A DNA stretch of 64,000 nucleotides from positions 1,612,001 through 1,676,000 of the forward strand of contig NZ_CP136187.1 of the NCBI RefSeq assembly GCF_033193315.1, in the 5' to 3' direction. Positions 17,201 through 25,847 of the stretch are shown here, in pieces; positions within the stretch are counted from its first letter, which is position 1; each line of letters begins with the position of its first letter. The position numbers and the translations under genes are program-made. The notes below the pieces were generated by a model. That model was given only the letters and a program-made list of their open reading frames with translations, made no database searches and was not told the DNA's origin. This DNA is from Agathobaculum sp. NTUH-O15-33 (GTDB lineage: Bacteria > Bacillota > Clostridia > Oscillospirales > Butyricicoccaceae).

Positions 17201-19410
17201 CGACCTACCGTCTTATTGTCACGGGCCGGGTACAGGGCGTGGGCTTTCGCCCTACGGTATGCCGCATCGCGCGGGAACTGGGGCTAAAGGGCGAGGTGCG
17301 TAACCTTGGCGGCGCGGCGGAGATCGTCTGCAACGCGGAAGGGGCGGCGCTCGAATCGTTTTTAAGGCGCCTTGCCGCCTGCCCGCCGCCCATTCATATC
17401 GAGCGCATCACCGCCGCGGAGGTCGCTCTGCGGCGGTTTTCTTTCTTTCGGGCGGTGGAGAGCGCGGGCGAGCCGTCGCGCCCCGTGCTCCCGGCGGATC
17501 TGGCGGTGTGCGCGGATTGCCTGCGGGAAATGCAAAACAAAAAGGATGCGCGCTACCGCTATCCGTTTATTTCATGCGCGGGGTGCGGGCCGCGCTACAC
17601 CATCATCCGCCGTTTGCCGTACGACCGCGCGCGCACCACGATGGACGCGTTTGCAATGTGCTCCATGTGCGCGGGCGAATATGCCGATATGGAAAACCGC
17701 CGCTGCCATGGGCAGACGCTTTCGTGCCCGTCTTGCGGGCCGCAGCTATTGGGCGAAACACGGGCGGGCGACCGAACCGCGCGGGAGGACGCGGTGCGCG
17801 CCGCCCGCGAGCTGCTAAAAAGCGGGGCGATCATCGCGGTCAAGGCGGCGGGGGGTTACAACCTTGTCTGCCGGGCGGACAGCGAAAAGACCGTGCGCGC
17901 GCTGCGCGCACTGAAAGCGCGGCCCACAAAACCGTTTGCCGTGCTGTTTGCATCGATGGACGAACTGCAAGCCGTGTGCGAGACGGACGAGACGGAGCGG
18001 GCGCTTTTGCTTTCGCCCGCGCGGCCCATCGTGCTGCTGCGCCGGGGACAAAATTGGCGCGCGCGGGTGTGCGCGGACGCGGCGGGGACGGACGGTCCGC
18101 TCGGCGCTTTTCTGCCCGCCTTCGGCCTGTATGCGCTGCTGGCCGAGGGGCTGCCGCTCATCGTCACAAGCTGCAACCACGCCGGGCAGCCGATCTTATA
18201 CGGGGACACGGCGATGCGCGCTTACTTTGCCGCGCACACCGAGATCGCGGGTTTGTTCTGGAACGAGAGAGAAATTTTGCGTCCGGCGGACGACGCGGTG
18301 ACCCGTGTGGTCGGCGGCGCGCCGCAGGTGCTGCGCCGCACGCGCGGTTATCTGCCCGAGCCGCTCGCGCAGGAGGCCCCCATGGGCGAGGTGCTGGCGC
18401 TTGGGGCGGAGATGGAGCCCGCGTTTTGCCTTGCCTCCGGCGGGCGGTACTACCCGGCCGCCGTGCCGGGCGACCTTGCGGAACGCGAAACGCAGCGGGC
18501 CTTTCGGCAATCGCTGCGCGATCTGACCGCGCTGACGGGCGCAAAGCCGCGTCTTGTCGTGCACGATAAGCACCCCCTCTATTTCACCACCGCGCTGGCG
18601 GAGGAGATGGAGCAGCCCCGCCTTGCGGTACAGCACCACCACGCGCACGCCTTGTCCGTCATGGCGGAGCACGGGCTGAAGGGCCCGGTGCTCGCCGTGT
18701 GCTTTGACGGCACGGGTTATGGCGATAACGGCAAGGTTTGGGGCGGCGAGTTTTTACGGTGCGAGGGTGCGGACTATACCCGCGCGGGCCATCTGGCCGA
18801 GGTGCCCTTGCTCGGCGGCGACGGCTCGATGCGGCAAGGCTGGAAATCCGCTTTGTGCCATCTGGCGCATGCGGGGCTGGAAAGCGCGGACGCGCGTTTT
18901 CCGGTCGTTCGCGCGGCGCTTCAAAGCGGCGTCAACACGATTGGCAGCTCCAGCATGGGGCGGCTATTTGACGCGGCCGCCGCCGTGCTCGGCCTTTGCG
19001 GGGAAAACACGCATCAAGGCCGCTGCGCGCGGGCGCTCGAAGCGGCGGCGGAACGCGCGGCGCGGCGCGGCGTTCGTCCGCTTGCCATGGCGTTTGCCGA
19101 AGCGGACGGCGTGTTCGATCCCGCGCCGCTGTTCCACGCACTGGTTTGCGCGCCTGACGCGGATGCGGCGGCGCTCGGCTTCCATCTGGCGGTCGCTGAT
19201 ATGGTGGCGTGCATGGCCGCGCGCACGGGGATCGAGCAGGTCGCGCTCGCGGGCGGCGTGTTCGCGAACCGGCTGCTTATCACGCGCTGCACGGAAATGC
19301 TCGCCGCGGCGGGCCATACCGTTTGGTTTAATCGCGAGGTGCCGCCCGGCGACGGGGGCCTTGCCGTCGGGCAGGTATATTACGGACTGCTCGCGGGCGG
19401 CCAAACCTGA
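17197..19410 (+). CDS. hypF: Carbamoyltransferase HypF
   Basis: 737 residues with the full HypF order: acylphosphatase domain (1-85, VTGRVQGVGFRPTVCRIA), double zinc finger (about 105-185, CADCLREMQ, CAGCGPRYTI, CSMCAGEY, CPSCGPQ), YrdC-like domain (about 195-370, GGYNLVCRA and RPTKPFAVLF) and Kae1-like domain (about 395-735, QHHHAHALSVMAEH, VCFDGTGYGDNG, LAGGVFANRLL). It turns carbamoyl phosphate into the thiocarboxamide on HypE, the source of the cyanide ligands. ATG overlaps the hypB stop. Confidence 0.94.
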   Translation: MTTYRLIVTGRVQGVGFRPTVCRIARELGLKGEVRNLGGAAEIVCNAEGAALESFLRRLAACPPPIHIERITAAEVALRRFSFFRAVESAGEPSRPVLPADLAVCADCLREMQNKKDARYRYPFISCAGCGPRYTIIRRLPYDRARTTMDAFAMCSMCAGEYADMENRRCHGQTLSCPSCGPQLLGETRAGDRTAREDAVRAARELLKSGAIIAVKAAGGYNLVCRADSEKTVRALRALKARPTKPFAVLFASMDELQAVCETDETERALLLSPARPIVLLRRGQNWRARVCADAAGTDGPLGAFLPAFGLYALLAEGLPLIVTSCNHAGQPILYGDTAMRAYFAAHTEIAGLFWNEREILRPADDAVTRVVGGAPQVLRRTRGYLPEPLAQEAPMGEVLALGAEMEPAFCLASGGRYYPAAVPGDLAERETQRAFRQSLRDLTALTGAKPRLVVHDKHPLYFTTALAEEMEQPRLAVQHHHAHALSVMAEHGLKGPVLAVCFDGTGYGDNGKVWGGEFLRCEGADYTRAGHLAEVPLLGGDGSMRQGWKSALCHLAHAGLESADARFPVVRAALQSGVNTIGSSSMGRLFDAAAAVLGLCGENTHQGRCARALEAAAERAARRGVRPLAMAFAEADGVFDPAPLFHALVCAPDADAAALGFHLAVADMVACMAARTGIEQVALAGGVFANRLLITRCTEMLAAAGHTVWFNREVPPGDGGLAVGQVYYGLLAGGQT

Positions 19411-19430
19411 CTGAGAAACGAGGAAATAAC

Positions 19431-19652
19431 ATGTGTGTAGCTTTTCCCGGACGGATCGTCTCAATCGACGGCGATCGCGCCAAGGTGGATTTCGCGGGTA
19501 CCATGGCCGATGTCAACGTGTCCATGGTCGAGGCGCGCGTCGGTGATTACGTGCTTGTCCATGCGGGGGTCGCCCTGCAAACCATGGGCGAGGAAGAGGC
19601 AGGAACGCTTACCGAGCTGTTTGACGAACTGAAAGAGGCCGCGAATGGATAA
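19431..19652 (+). CDS. hypC: Hydrogenase maturation chaperone HypC
   Basis: 73 residues starting MCVAFPGRIVSIDG, where Cys2 binds the iron being assembled. It pairs with HypD and hands the Fe(CN)2CO unit to the large subunit. The end overlaps hypD by eight bases. Confidence 0.93.
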   Translation: MCVAFPGRIVSIDGDRAKVDFAGTMADVNVSMVEARVGDYVLVHAGVALQTMGEEEAGTLTELFDELKEAANG

Positions 19653-20685
19653 ACGGTTGCTGGCGGATTACCTGCGGACGTATCATGGCCGCCCGCTGCG
19701 GCTGATGGAGGTCTGCGGCACGCATACCGCCGCCCTATACCGCTCCGGCGTGCGCGGTCTGCTCAGCGAAAAAATCACACTGCTCGCCGGGCCGGGCTGT
19801 CCGGTTTGCGTCACGCCGACGGCCTATATCGACAAGCTGGTCGCGCTCGCCCGCACGCCGGGCGTCCGCGTGCTATCGTTCGGCGACATGCTGGCCGTGC
19901 CGGGAAGCGCGGTCTCGCTCGCGGGCGCGCGGGCCGAAGGGGCGGATGTTGACTTTTTCTACGCGCCCGAGCAGGCGCTCGCCCTTGCGGAGCGCGCGCC
20001 TGATACGCAGTTCGTGCTCGCGGCGGTCGGCTTTGAAACGACCGCGCCTGTCTGGGCGGCGGTGGCGGAGGGCATATTGTCGCGGGGCCTATCCAACGTG
20101 CGCCTGCTGACCGCGCTCAAGACCATGCCCGCCGCGATGGACGCGCTGTGCGGGGCGGGCGGTATCGATGGTTTTTTGTGCCCCGGGCACGTCGCGGTCG
20201 TAACGGGCGCGGAAGCGTTTCGCCCGCTCGCGGAAAAGTGGAAAAAGCCCATGGTTGTCGGCGGGTTCACGCCCGAGCTGCTGCTCGCGGCGCTGTGCCG
20301 CCTGACGCGCGAGGCGGAGCGGGGCAATGCCGGCGTGTGGAACGAATATCCGGCCTTTGTGCGCGCCGCGGGCAATGAAAAGGCGCGAAGCGCCGTTTCG
20401 CGCGTATTCGAGGCGGGCGAAGCGCTGTGGCGCGGGCTGGGGCAGGTGCCCGGTTCCGGGCTGTATCTGCGCGGCCCCTATGCCGCGCTGGACGCGGGCA
20501 GCCGGGGACTGAGCGCCGACCGCGCGCCGGAGGGCTGCCGGTGCGGGCAGGTGCTGACCGGCGCGATCGGGCCTTGGGACTGCCCGCTTTGTGGAAAGGC
20601 CTGCACGCCCGAGCATCCGGTGGGCGCGTGCATGGTGTCGGGCGAGGGCGCGTGCCGCATTTGTCTCATAACGGGAAAGGAATGA
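19645..20685 (+). CDS. hypD: Hydrogenase formation protein HypD
   Basis: 346 residues. Conserved marks: VCGTHTAALYRSG, LAGPGCPVCVTP, AAVGFETTAP, CPGHVAVVTG, and a Cys-rich C-terminus (CRCGQVLTGAIGPWDCPLCG, then CMVSGEGACR) that binds a [4Fe-4S] cluster. Scaffold with HypC for building the iron centre. The end runs into hypE with a two-base gap. Confidence 0.94.
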   Translation: MDKRLLADYLRTYHGRPLRLMEVCGTHTAALYRSGVRGLLSEKITLLAGPGCPVCVTPTAYIDKLVALARTPGVRVLSFGDMLAVPGSAVSLAGARAEGADVDFFYAPEQALALAERAPDTQFVLAAVGFETTAPVWAAVAEGILSRGLSNVRLLTALKTMPAAMDALCGAGGIDGFLCPGHVAVVTGAEAFRPLAEKWKKPMVVGGFTPELLLAALCRLTREAERGNAGVWNEYPAFVRAAGNEKARSAVSRVFEAGEALWRGLGQVPGSGLYLRGPYAALDAGSRGLSADRAPEGCRCGQVLTGAIGPWDCPLCGKACTPEHPVGACMVSGEGACRICLITGKE

Positions 20686-20687
20686 CC

Positions 20688-21671
20688 ATGAAAATTCAGT
20701 TGCGCCATGGCGCGGGCGGCGCGGATACCGCCCGGCTGATCGGCGATATTTTTGCGGAACGACTTGGAAACGAAGTGCTGAACCGTATGGAGGACGCCGC
20801 CGTGCTGCCCTGTCCGGCGGGCGAGCTTGTGATGACGACGGACAGCTTTGTCGTGCAGCCCCTGACCTTTGCGGGCGGCGATATCGGGCGGCTCGCGGTG
20901 TGCGGCACGGTGAACGATCTGCTGTGCATGGGCGCAAGGCCTTTGTACCTGACCGCGGGCTTTATTTTAGAAGAGGGGCTGGATTCCGCGCTGCTGACGC
21001 GGCTTGTCGAGTCGATGGCGCGAACGGCGGCGGAAGCCGGCGTGCACATCGTCGCGGGCGATACCAAGGTGATCGAGGGCAATGGCGGCCTTTATATCAA
21101 TACGACCGGGCTGGGCGCCCGTCCGGCGGAGCGCGAGGTGTCCGCCGCCAACCTGCGGCCCGGCGACGCGCTCATTCTATCCGGCACGCTGGGCGACCAC
21201 CACGCGACGATTCTGTCCGCGCGGATGGGGCTGGAAAGCGAGCTGCAAAGCGACTGCGCGCCTCTTGGCGGCATGGTGGAGGCGCTGTTCGCCGCCGAGG
21301 CCGAGGTGCACGCCATGCGTGACGTCACGCGCGGCGGTCTGGCGACGGTCGCCTGCGAGCTGGCCGAAGCGTCGGGGTGCGCGATTGAGCTCACCGAGGA
21401 CGCGCTGCCCGTTTCAGCGGGTGTGCGGGCGCTGACCGGCATATTGGGGCTTGATGTGCTGACCATGGGCAACGAGGGCAAGCTGCTGATCGCGGTGCCC
21501 GAGGGGGACGCGCTGCGCGCGCTTGAGATCGTGCAGGCCTCGCCCTATGGGGGACAAGCCGCCGTCATCGGCGCAGTGCGCGAGGGAAACGGCGTGACGC
21601 TTCATACCACCATTGGCGGCCGCCGCGCGGTCGCCCCGCTGCGCGGCGAAGGCCTGCCGCGCATCTGTTAA
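20688..21671 (+). CDS. hypE: Carbamoyl dehydratase HypE
   Basis: Start at 20688 is preferred over the in-frame ATG at 20682, which lies too close to GGGAAAGGA. 327 residues of the PurM/ThiL fold: LRHGAGGADTARLI, TTDSFVVQPLTF, VNDLLCMGARP, AGDTKVIEGNGG, DVTRGGLATVACELAEASG. The chain ends in PRIC, the Cys that accepts the carbamoyl group from HypF and becomes the thiocyanate. Last gene of the operon. Confidence 0.94.
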   Translation: MKIQLRHGAGGADTARLIGDIFAERLGNEVLNRMEDAAVLPCPAGELVMTTDSFVVQPLTFAGGDIGRLAVCGTVNDLLCMGARPLYLTAGFILEEGLDSALLTRLVESMARTAAEAGVHIVAGDTKVIEGNGGLYINTTGLGARPAEREVSAANLRPGDALILSGTLGDHHATILSARMGLESELQSDCAPLGGMVEALFAAEAEVHAMRDVTRGGLATVACELAEASGCAIELTEDALPVSAGVRALTGILGLDVLTMGNEGKLLIAVPEGDALRALEIVQASPYGGQAAVIGAVREGNGVTLHTTIGGRRAVAPLRGEGLPRIC

Positions 21672-21790
21672 TTAGTTAGGAATTAGTAATTAGGAATTAG
21701 GAATTGCGGTACCGCGCGTCGCGCGGTTATTAATTATCGGCTTTGGCCGATACCTTTAACTCCTAACTCCTACTTTCTAACTCCTAACTA
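21669..21790. repeat. Palindromic dispersed repeat, copy 1
   Basis: TTAGTTAGGAATTAGTAATT-type tandem words on the left are answered by TAACTCCTAACTCC-type words on the right, around a GC-rich core with two small palindromes (ACCGCGCGTCGCGCGGT and ATCGGCTTTGGCCGAT). The same element recurs at 25685-25823. It has no coding capacity and could fold into one long hairpin, like a MITE or REP-type element. Confidence 0.8.
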
Positions 21791-21840
21791 AAAAAAGAGC
21801 GGCCGCTTGTCAGAATGACAAGCGGCCGCTCTTTTTTTTT
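21787..21840. terminator. Bidirectional terminator between hypE and the helicase gene
   Basis: AAAAAAGAGCGGCCGCTTGT / ACAAGCGGCCGCTCTTTTTT around a CAGAATG loop. The A-run and T-run serve the convergent genes on both strands. Confidence 0.92.
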
Positions 21841-21865
21841 GCAACAGCTTATTCCTAATTAAAAG

Positions 21866-23038
21866 CTAGTTTTCCATCTCAAGCAGGGTGCCGTCCTCGT
21901 ATTTCAGGCGGGCGACCTCGTTGCCGGTGCTGCGCTCGATATCGTCCATACGGATGCTCTCCGCGATGGAGGTGATGAGCGTGTAGGAAACGCCGTGCCG
22001 CTTGGCGCGGCCGGTGCGGCCGATGCGGTGCACGTAATATTCGTTTTCCTCGGGTACGTCGTAGTTGAACACCACGTCGACATCGTCGATATCCAATCCG
22101 CGCGCGGCCACGTCGGTAGCGACCAGCACGCGCAGCTTGCCGTCGCGGAAACGGCCCAGCGTTTTTTCGCGGTCGCGCTGGCGGATGTCGCCATGGATGC
22201 AGTCCGCCTCAATGCCCTGCAGCTTTAACAGCGCGGTCAGCCGGTCGGACATGGTCTTGGTGTTGCAGAAAATCAGGGCGCGTTCATATTCGCCCGCTTC
22301 CAAAAGCCTTGCGGTCAGTTCGGTTTTGACGTTCCAGCCAAGGTCGATGCGGTACTGCTGGATATCCGGCTTGTTTTCATCCACGGCAGGAACGGTGATC
22401 TCCGCCGGGTCGCGCTGGTATACCCACGAGATATCCATCACCTCGCGCGAGATGGTGGCGGAGAACATGCCTAGATTGCGGCGCTGGGGCATGGCGTCCA
22501 AAATACGGGTCACATCCTGCACAAAGCCCATGTCCAGCATGCGGTCGGCCTCGTCCAGTACGACGGTTTGCACCTTGTCCAGCCGGGCGGCGCCGCGCTT
22601 CATCATATCCATCAGCCGCCCCGGGGTCGCCACGATGATCTGCGGGTGCTGATGCAGGGCCGTGATTTGGCCGGCGATCGGCGCGCCGCCGTAGAGACAA
22701 ACGGTGCGCACGCCTTTTTTAAATTCATGCAAGCCGCGCAGCTCGGCCACGATCTGCAAAGCGAGTTCCCGGGTGGGGGCGAGCACGAGCGCCTGCGTTT
22801 CTTTCAGTTCCGGGTCGATGTGCTCGACCATGGGAATGCCAAAGGCAAAGGTCTTGCCCGTGCCGGTGGGCGCTTTGGCGATGACGTCCTTCCAGTCCAT
22901 AAAAAACGGGATCGCGCCGCCCTGCACGGGGGTGGCGACTTGATAGCCCTTTTTATCCAGCGCGCGCATGATGGCCGGGGAAAGCCCCAGCTCGGCGTAG
23001 CTTACGGTTTCGGTAACTTCTTGTCCGTTGATTTCCAT
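21866..23038 (-). CDS. DEAD-box RNA helicase
   Basis: 390 residues from ATG 23038, with AGGATAGGA upstream; a longer frame to 23116 would run through the promoter. Motifs in order: Q motif (GYQVATPVQGGAIPFF), I (APTGTGKT), Ia (PTRELALQ), TPGRLMD, II (VVLDEADRMLDMGF), III (FSATIS), IV-V (ATDVAARGLDIDD), VI (HRIGRTGR). It stops soon after the helicase core and lacks a long RNA-binding tail, so it is of the compact RhlE/CshB-like kind. It should unwind RNA in ribosome assembly or mRNA turnover. Convergent with hypE. Confidence 0.93.
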   Translation of the reverse strand: MEINGQEVTETVSYAELGLSPAIMRALDKKGYQVATPVQGGAIPFFMDWKDVIAKAPTGTGKTFAFGIPMVEHIDPELKETQALVLAPTRELALQIVAELRGLHEFKKGVRTVCLYGGAPIAGQITALHQHPQIIVATPGRLMDMMKRGAARLDKVQTVVLDEADRMLDMGFVQDVTRILDAMPQRRNLGMFSATISREVMDISWVYQRDPAEITVPAVDENKPDIQQYRIDLGWNVKTELTARLLEAGEYERALIFCNTKTMSDRLTALLKLQGIEADCIHGDIRQRDREKTLGRFRDGKLRVLVATDVAARGLDIDDVDVVFNYDVPEENEYYVHRIGRTGRAKRHGVSYTLITSIAESIRMDDIERSTGNEVARLKYEDGTLLEMEN

Positions 23039-23087
23039 TTTGTTCGATCCTATCCTAATATTCGATTTACGGTTTAATCCAACAGTC

Positions 23088-23116
23088 AGTGTATCATACT
23101 CAGCCGTTTTTCGCAA
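23088..23116 (-). promoter_or_regulatory. Promoter of the DEAD-box helicase gene
   Basis: On the minus strand TTGCGA (23116-23111), 17-base spacer, TACACT (23093-23088), 50 bases before the start codon. Confidence 0.6.
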
Positions 23117-23155
23117 CTTTTCTTGTTGGCTGCTGTAAGAAGGTGGTTTTTTTTG

Positions 23156-23184
23156 TTTCCAAAGAGAAAAGATTGTGGTATAAT
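23156..23184 (+). promoter_or_regulatory. Upstream promoter of the zapA operon
   Basis: TTTCCA, 17-base spacer and a perfect TATAAT (23179-23184) within GTGGTATAAT. Confidence 0.55.
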
Positions 23185-23222
23185 AGCCGCAAAGCGCCTA
23201 TTATACCTGTATTAAATATAAA

Positions 23223-23287
23223 GTATACCACCAGCGGCACGCAATGAATGCTGGTGGCTTTAAATTTGCTGGCCGCTGTGGTATACT
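23223..23287 (+). promoter_or_regulatory. Palindromic leader with a second zapA promoter
   Basis: GTATACCACCAGCGGC (23223-23238) can pair with GCCGCTGTGGTATAC (23272-23286) or, through CCACCAGC, with GCTGGTGG (23250-23257). TTTAAA (23259-23264), 17 bases and TATACT (23282-23287) form a second likely promoter. GTGGTATA occurs three times in 110 bases, once inverted. Confidence 0.55.
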
Positions 23288-23339
23288 ATATCTTATCGAA
23301 ATATGCCTTTATGACCTGATGCGAAAGGAAGAGATAAAA

Positions 23340-23645
23340 ATGGCAAACCGTGTCACCATCCAGATCGCAGGGCAGCACTATACCATGCTGGCCGAGGAGT
23401 CCGAGGAGTATATGAACGAGGTGGCCGAACTCGCCCGGCAGACGATCACGGAATGCGGCGGTTCAGAGAGCTTTGCGACGACGCGCGCCTTCGCGCTCGC
23501 GACGATCAACCTCGCGGATGAATATATCAAAGCCAAAAAGGCCGCCGAGGCAGCCGAAGCCAAGCTTCGCGTGGCCGAAAGCGAGCTTAGCGCGCTGCGC
23601 AGCCAGCTGGACCGTCTGCGCGGCCAGAACCAGCGCCGCAAATGA
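23340..23645 (+). CDS. zapA: Cell division protein ZapA
   Basis: Start at 23340 with GAAAGGAAGAG upstream. 101 residues: MANRVTIQIAGQHYTMLAEE, then SEEYMNEVAELARQTI, and a C-terminal coiled coil (AEAAEAKLRVAESELSALRS). This is the usual ZapA layout, which bundles FtsZ filaments at the division site. The last four bases overlap the start of the U32 gene, the arrangement often seen in Clostridia. Confidence 0.88.
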   Translation: MANRVTIQIAGQHYTMLAEESEEYMNEVAELARQTITECGGSESFATTRAFALATINLADEYIKAKKAAEAAEAKLRVAESELSALRSQLDRLRGQNQRRK

Positions 23646-25678
23646 GCTTTCCGGAACTGCTTTCTCCCGCCGGCGCGCCGGAAAGCGTGCGCGCCGCCGT
23701 ACAGGCGGGCGCGGGCGCGGTGTATATGGGTTACGGCTCGTTTAACGCGCGCCGCAGCGCCAAGGGATTTTCACAGGATGAAATGGCGGAAGCAATCGCC
23801 TATTGCCGCGCGCGCGGCGTAAAAACCAATATCACACTCAACATACTGACCACCGACCGCGAGCTGTCCGGCGCGCTGAACGACGCAAAATTCCTGTACG
23901 AGGCGGGCGCGGACGCGCTGATCGTGCAGGATTTGGGTCTGGCGAGCCTGCTTCGGCGGCACGCGCCGGATCTGGACCTGCATGCCTCCACGCAAATGAC
24001 CGTACACACGCTGGACGGCGCGCGGGAAGCAAAGGAACTCGGTTTTTCCCGGGTTGTCCTCTCGCGCGAATGCTCGCTTGACGAAGTGCGCCTGATTACA
24101 GAAAACGCCGGTGTGGAGACCGAGGTATTCGTGCACGGCGCTTTGTGCATGTGCTATTCGGGTCAGTGTTATCTGTCCGCCGTGATCGGCCGACGTTCGG
24201 GCAACCGGGGCCTGTGCGCCCAGCCTTGCCGCCTGCCGATGAGCGGCGGCTATCCGCTGTCGCTGAAGGATTTGTCGCTGGCCGACCATGTTTGTGAACT
24301 GAAAAAGCTGGGCGTTTGCTCCCTCAAGATCGAAGGGCGTATGAAACGGCCGGAATATACCTATATTGTCACCGCGATCTACGCCGCGCTGCTGCGTGAA
24401 AACCGCGCGCCGACCGAAGCCGAGCGCGACACGCTGCGCCGTGTCTTTTCGCGGGACGGCTTTACCGACGGCTACCTGACCGGCGAAAAAGGCGACGCGA
24501 TGTTCGGCACCAAAACCGAGGTGCTGCTGCATGAGGTGCAAAGCCTGTATGACGAAGCAGCGAGCCGCTTTGCGCAGGGCAGGGAAGCGCCGCTTGTTCC
24601 GGTCGCGCTGCGTTTTTCGGCGGCGGAAAGCGGAATTTCGCTTTCTGTAGAGGATGGAACGCACGGCGCCGCCGCTGTCGATTTGGACGAGGTGCCGCGG
24701 GCGATCAACCGCCCCGCGACCGTGGAGACCGTGGAAAAGGCGCTGCGCAAAACCGGCGGCACGCCTTTTTATGCTGAAAAATTGGAAATTGATCTGCCCG
24801 AAGGGCTGATGCTGTCCGCCGCGCGCCTGAACGCCCTGCGGCGTGAAGCGCTTGAAAAGCTGATGGCGCGCCGTTTGGCGCCGCCGGAACGGCGCTGGCA
24901 GGACGCGGCCGCTCCGTTATCCATGGACAAGCAACAGCCGTTCGCGGGCTTTACCGCTTCCGTTAGGACGGGGGAGCAGGCGCGGGCGCTTGCAGAGCTG
25001 GGACTTACGGCGATCTACGCGCCGCTCGCGGTCGCGGCCGAGACCGGCCTGCCCGCTATCCTGCCGCGCGTCTTTTCCGATTGCGAGCAGCCTGAGATCG
25101 AACGCCTGCTGGGCAGCGCGATGGAAAAGGGCACGGATACCGTGATGATCGGCAATCTCGGCCAACTCGCGCTCGCGCGGCGGCTGGGCCTTACCGTTTG
25201 CGGCGATTTTGGGCTGAACGCCTTTAACAGCGAAACGCTCGCGGTGCTGGCGGCGCGCGGGGTTTCGCGCCAAACGCTTTCGTTTGAGCTGCGGCAGGCG
25301 CAGCTGCGTGATCTGCGCGGGCCGCTTGAGACCGAAATGATCGTTTACGGCTTTTTGCCGCTGATGGTTTTTGAAAACTGCGCGATACGCCGCCGCCACG
25401 GCGGCAAATGCGCGTGTAAAAATGGCGTGACCGAGTTGACCGACCGTAAGGGCCAAAAATTCGCCCTGCTGCCGGAGTTCGGTTGCCGGAATACGCTGCT
25501 CAACAGCCGCGCCCTCTGCTGGGATGAGCCGCCCGCCCGCGCGGGCGTCACCTATGGGCGGCTGCTGTTTACTGTGGAATCGCCGGAGACTTGCGCGCGC
25601 ATCGCGCAGTCGTTTGTCGCGGGCGAAGCGCCCGCGGGTGAATTTACGCGCGGCCTTTACCACAGGGGAGTAGAGTGA
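23642..25678 (+). CDS. U32 family protein (RlhA/TrhP-like hydroxylation enzyme or peptidase)
   Basis: 678 residues. Residues 1-330 form the U32 domain, with LLSPAGAPESVRAAVQAGA at the start and the family signature EVFVHGALCMCYSGQCYLSA, RGLCAQPCRLPM near 165-200. The second half has DUF3656-like and further Cys-bearing segments (FENCAIRRRHGGKCACK). The Cys set (CMCYSGQC, CAQPC) likely binds an iron-sulfur cluster. Family members once called collagenases are now linked to hydroxylation of tRNA or 23S rRNA bases; the 650-residue length fits the RlhA-like branch. The exact substrate is not shown here. Confidence 0.8.
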   Translation: MSFPELLSPAGAPESVRAAVQAGAGAVYMGYGSFNARRSAKGFSQDEMAEAIAYCRARGVKTNITLNILTTDRELSGALNDAKFLYEAGADALIVQDLGLASLLRRHAPDLDLHASTQMTVHTLDGAREAKELGFSRVVLSRECSLDEVRLITENAGVETEVFVHGALCMCYSGQCYLSAVIGRRSGNRGLCAQPCRLPMSGGYPLSLKDLSLADHVCELKKLGVCSLKIEGRMKRPEYTYIVTAIYAALLRENRAPTEAERDTLRRVFSRDGFTDGYLTGEKGDAMFGTKTEVLLHEVQSLYDEAASRFAQGREAPLVPVALRFSAAESGISLSVEDGTHGAAAVDLDEVPRAINRPATVETVEKALRKTGGTPFYAEKLEIDLPEGLMLSAARLNALRREALEKLMARRLAPPERRWQDAAAPLSMDKQQPFAGFTASVRTGEQARALAELGLTAIYAPLAVAAETGLPAILPRVFSDCEQPEIERLLGSAMEKGTDTVMIGNLGQLALARRLGLTVCGDFGLNAFNSETLAVLAARGVSRQTLSFELRQAQLRDLRGPLETEMIVYGFLPLMVFENCAIRRRHGGKCACKNGVTELTDRKGQKFALLPEFGCRNTLLNSRALCWDEPPARAGVTYGRLLFTVESPETCARIAQSFVAGEAPAGEFTRGLYHRGVE

Positions 25679-25684
25679 CGGACA

Positions 25685-25823
25685 AATTAGTTAGGAATTA
25701 GTAATTAGTAATTAGGAATTGCGGTCCCGCGCGCCGCGCGGTAATTTCAATATCGGCCTATGGCCGATCTCCTTCAATTCCTACCTATCCAATTACTAAC
25801 TACTAATTCCTCATTACTAATTA
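25685..25823. repeat. Palindromic dispersed repeat, copy 2
   Basis: Same layout as 21669-21790: AATTAGTTAGGAATTAGTAA on the left, CCCGCGCGCCGCGCGGTA and ATCGGCCTATGGCCGAT in the core, ACTAACTACTAATTCC on the right. It separates the U32 gene from maf. Confidence 0.8.
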
Positions 25824-25847
25824 TCACAGGGATAGCAAGGGGTATGT

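Noticed and set aside
21669..21790. Repeated ATTAGGAATT words as a possible CRISPR array
   Set aside because: The words are about ten bases long with no spacers of regular size, and no cas genes are present; they belong to a palindromic dispersed element.
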